Shown: one piece after another, positions 23,008 to 23,120 of the stretch
Position numbering within the stretch: position 1 is the first letter of the stretch
Layout of the letters: each line of letters starts with the position of its first letter
NCBI GenBank assembly: GCA_002429085.1
Contig: DIYR01000073.1
Coordinates: forward strand, 1-23,120
Reading direction: 5' to 3'
Origin: Flavobacteriales bacterium UBA6049
GTDB lineage: Bacteria; Bacteroidota; Bacteroidia; Flavobacteriales_G; Salibacteraceae
Length of the DNA: 23,120 nt
Translations under genes and position numbers: made by a program
The notes under the pieces: generated by a model
Databases searched by the model: none
What the model was told of the DNA's origin: nothing
What the model saw: only the letters and a program-made list of their open reading frames with translations

Positions 23008-23120
23008 TTAGAAACGCTTTGCTAGCCCAACATTTACTCCCCAAGTATCGAACTCGGTTTTAAAGTCGTAGTACACACCAAGCGGAAAGTACCAATCATC
23101 TACAAAATCCAACTCATACT
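23008..23120 (-). CDS. Outer-membrane beta-barrel-like protein, C-terminal end only
   Basis: The last 37 codons of a gene that starts beyond the window. They read YELDFVDDWYFPLGVYYDFK, then TEFDTWGVNVGLAKRF and stop. Alternating polar and non-polar residues, many aromatics and a terminal phenylalanine are what outer-membrane beta-barrels end with, the last strand carrying the insertion signal. The exact family cannot be told from this piece. It lies 166 bases before the next minus-strand gene, which seems to have its own promoter. Confidence 0.6.
   Translation of the reverse strand, partial: YELDFVDDWYFPLGVYYDFKTEFDTWGVNVGLAKRF

Noticed and set aside
1..23120. CRISPR arrays, insertion sequences, integrase or attachment sites
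   Set aside because: No regularly spaced repeats, transposase-like frames or flanking direct repeats were seen on either strand.

Overview
The window looks like a piece of a marine or aquatic Bacteroidota chromosome, probably Flavobacteriales; the family level is a guess. The basis: five genes encode a signal peptide, and all five end in a type IX secretion (T9SS) type A sorting domain. Shine-Dalgarno sequences are weak or absent. Several promoters fit the Bacteroidota pattern (TTG about 18-20 bases before TAnnTTTG). PaaZ, the Pif1-like helicase with a C-terminal HTH, and the SBBP-repeat secreted protein are also common in that phylum.

Layout. 1-1092 is the 3' end of an Rhs/YD-repeat polymorphic toxin whose variable tail is broken by several frameshifts; a small intact gene right behind it (1094-1501) may be its immunity gene. 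1574-1711 is a compact non-coding stretch with two terminators around a nested inverted repeat. A NUMOD4-HNH endonuclease-like gene (minus) follows, divergent from paaZ. paaZ overlaps a small ABM-fold protein by one base. Then come two overlapping genes for large T9SS-exported proteins (5015-8838), an LprI-like gene, and a badly decayed ExbD-like pseudogene (9352-9797). 9903-11497 is a permease/ATPase ABC exporter pair. 11930-13624 is a tight methyltransferase / SnoaL-like / YkvA-like cluster.

13681-17045 holds two tandem, clearly paralogous T9SS cargo genes. They face a SulP anion transporter gene (minus) with which the second shares a four-base CTAG stop-codon overlap. Upstream of sulP is an overlooked 49-codon cysteine-rich gene (18755-18904, minus) with a TACTTTTG promoter element abutting a 17-base palindrome. 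The plus strand then carries a Pif1-like helicase gene overlapping a small two-helix membrane protein gene. The right end has a secreted ClpP/crotonase-like protein with Ig-like and T9SS sorting domains (minus) and the last 37 residues of an outer-membrane beta-barrel-like protein.

Most of the region is ordinary housekeeping plus secreted cargo. The best leads are the palindrome that encodes a signal peptide (7556-7602), the cysteine-rich microprotein with its putative operator, the hairpin abutting the start codon at 13681, the secreted ClpP-like fusion, and the two decayed genes. I do not see CRISPR arrays, rRNA, tRNA, insertion sequences or a complete defence system.
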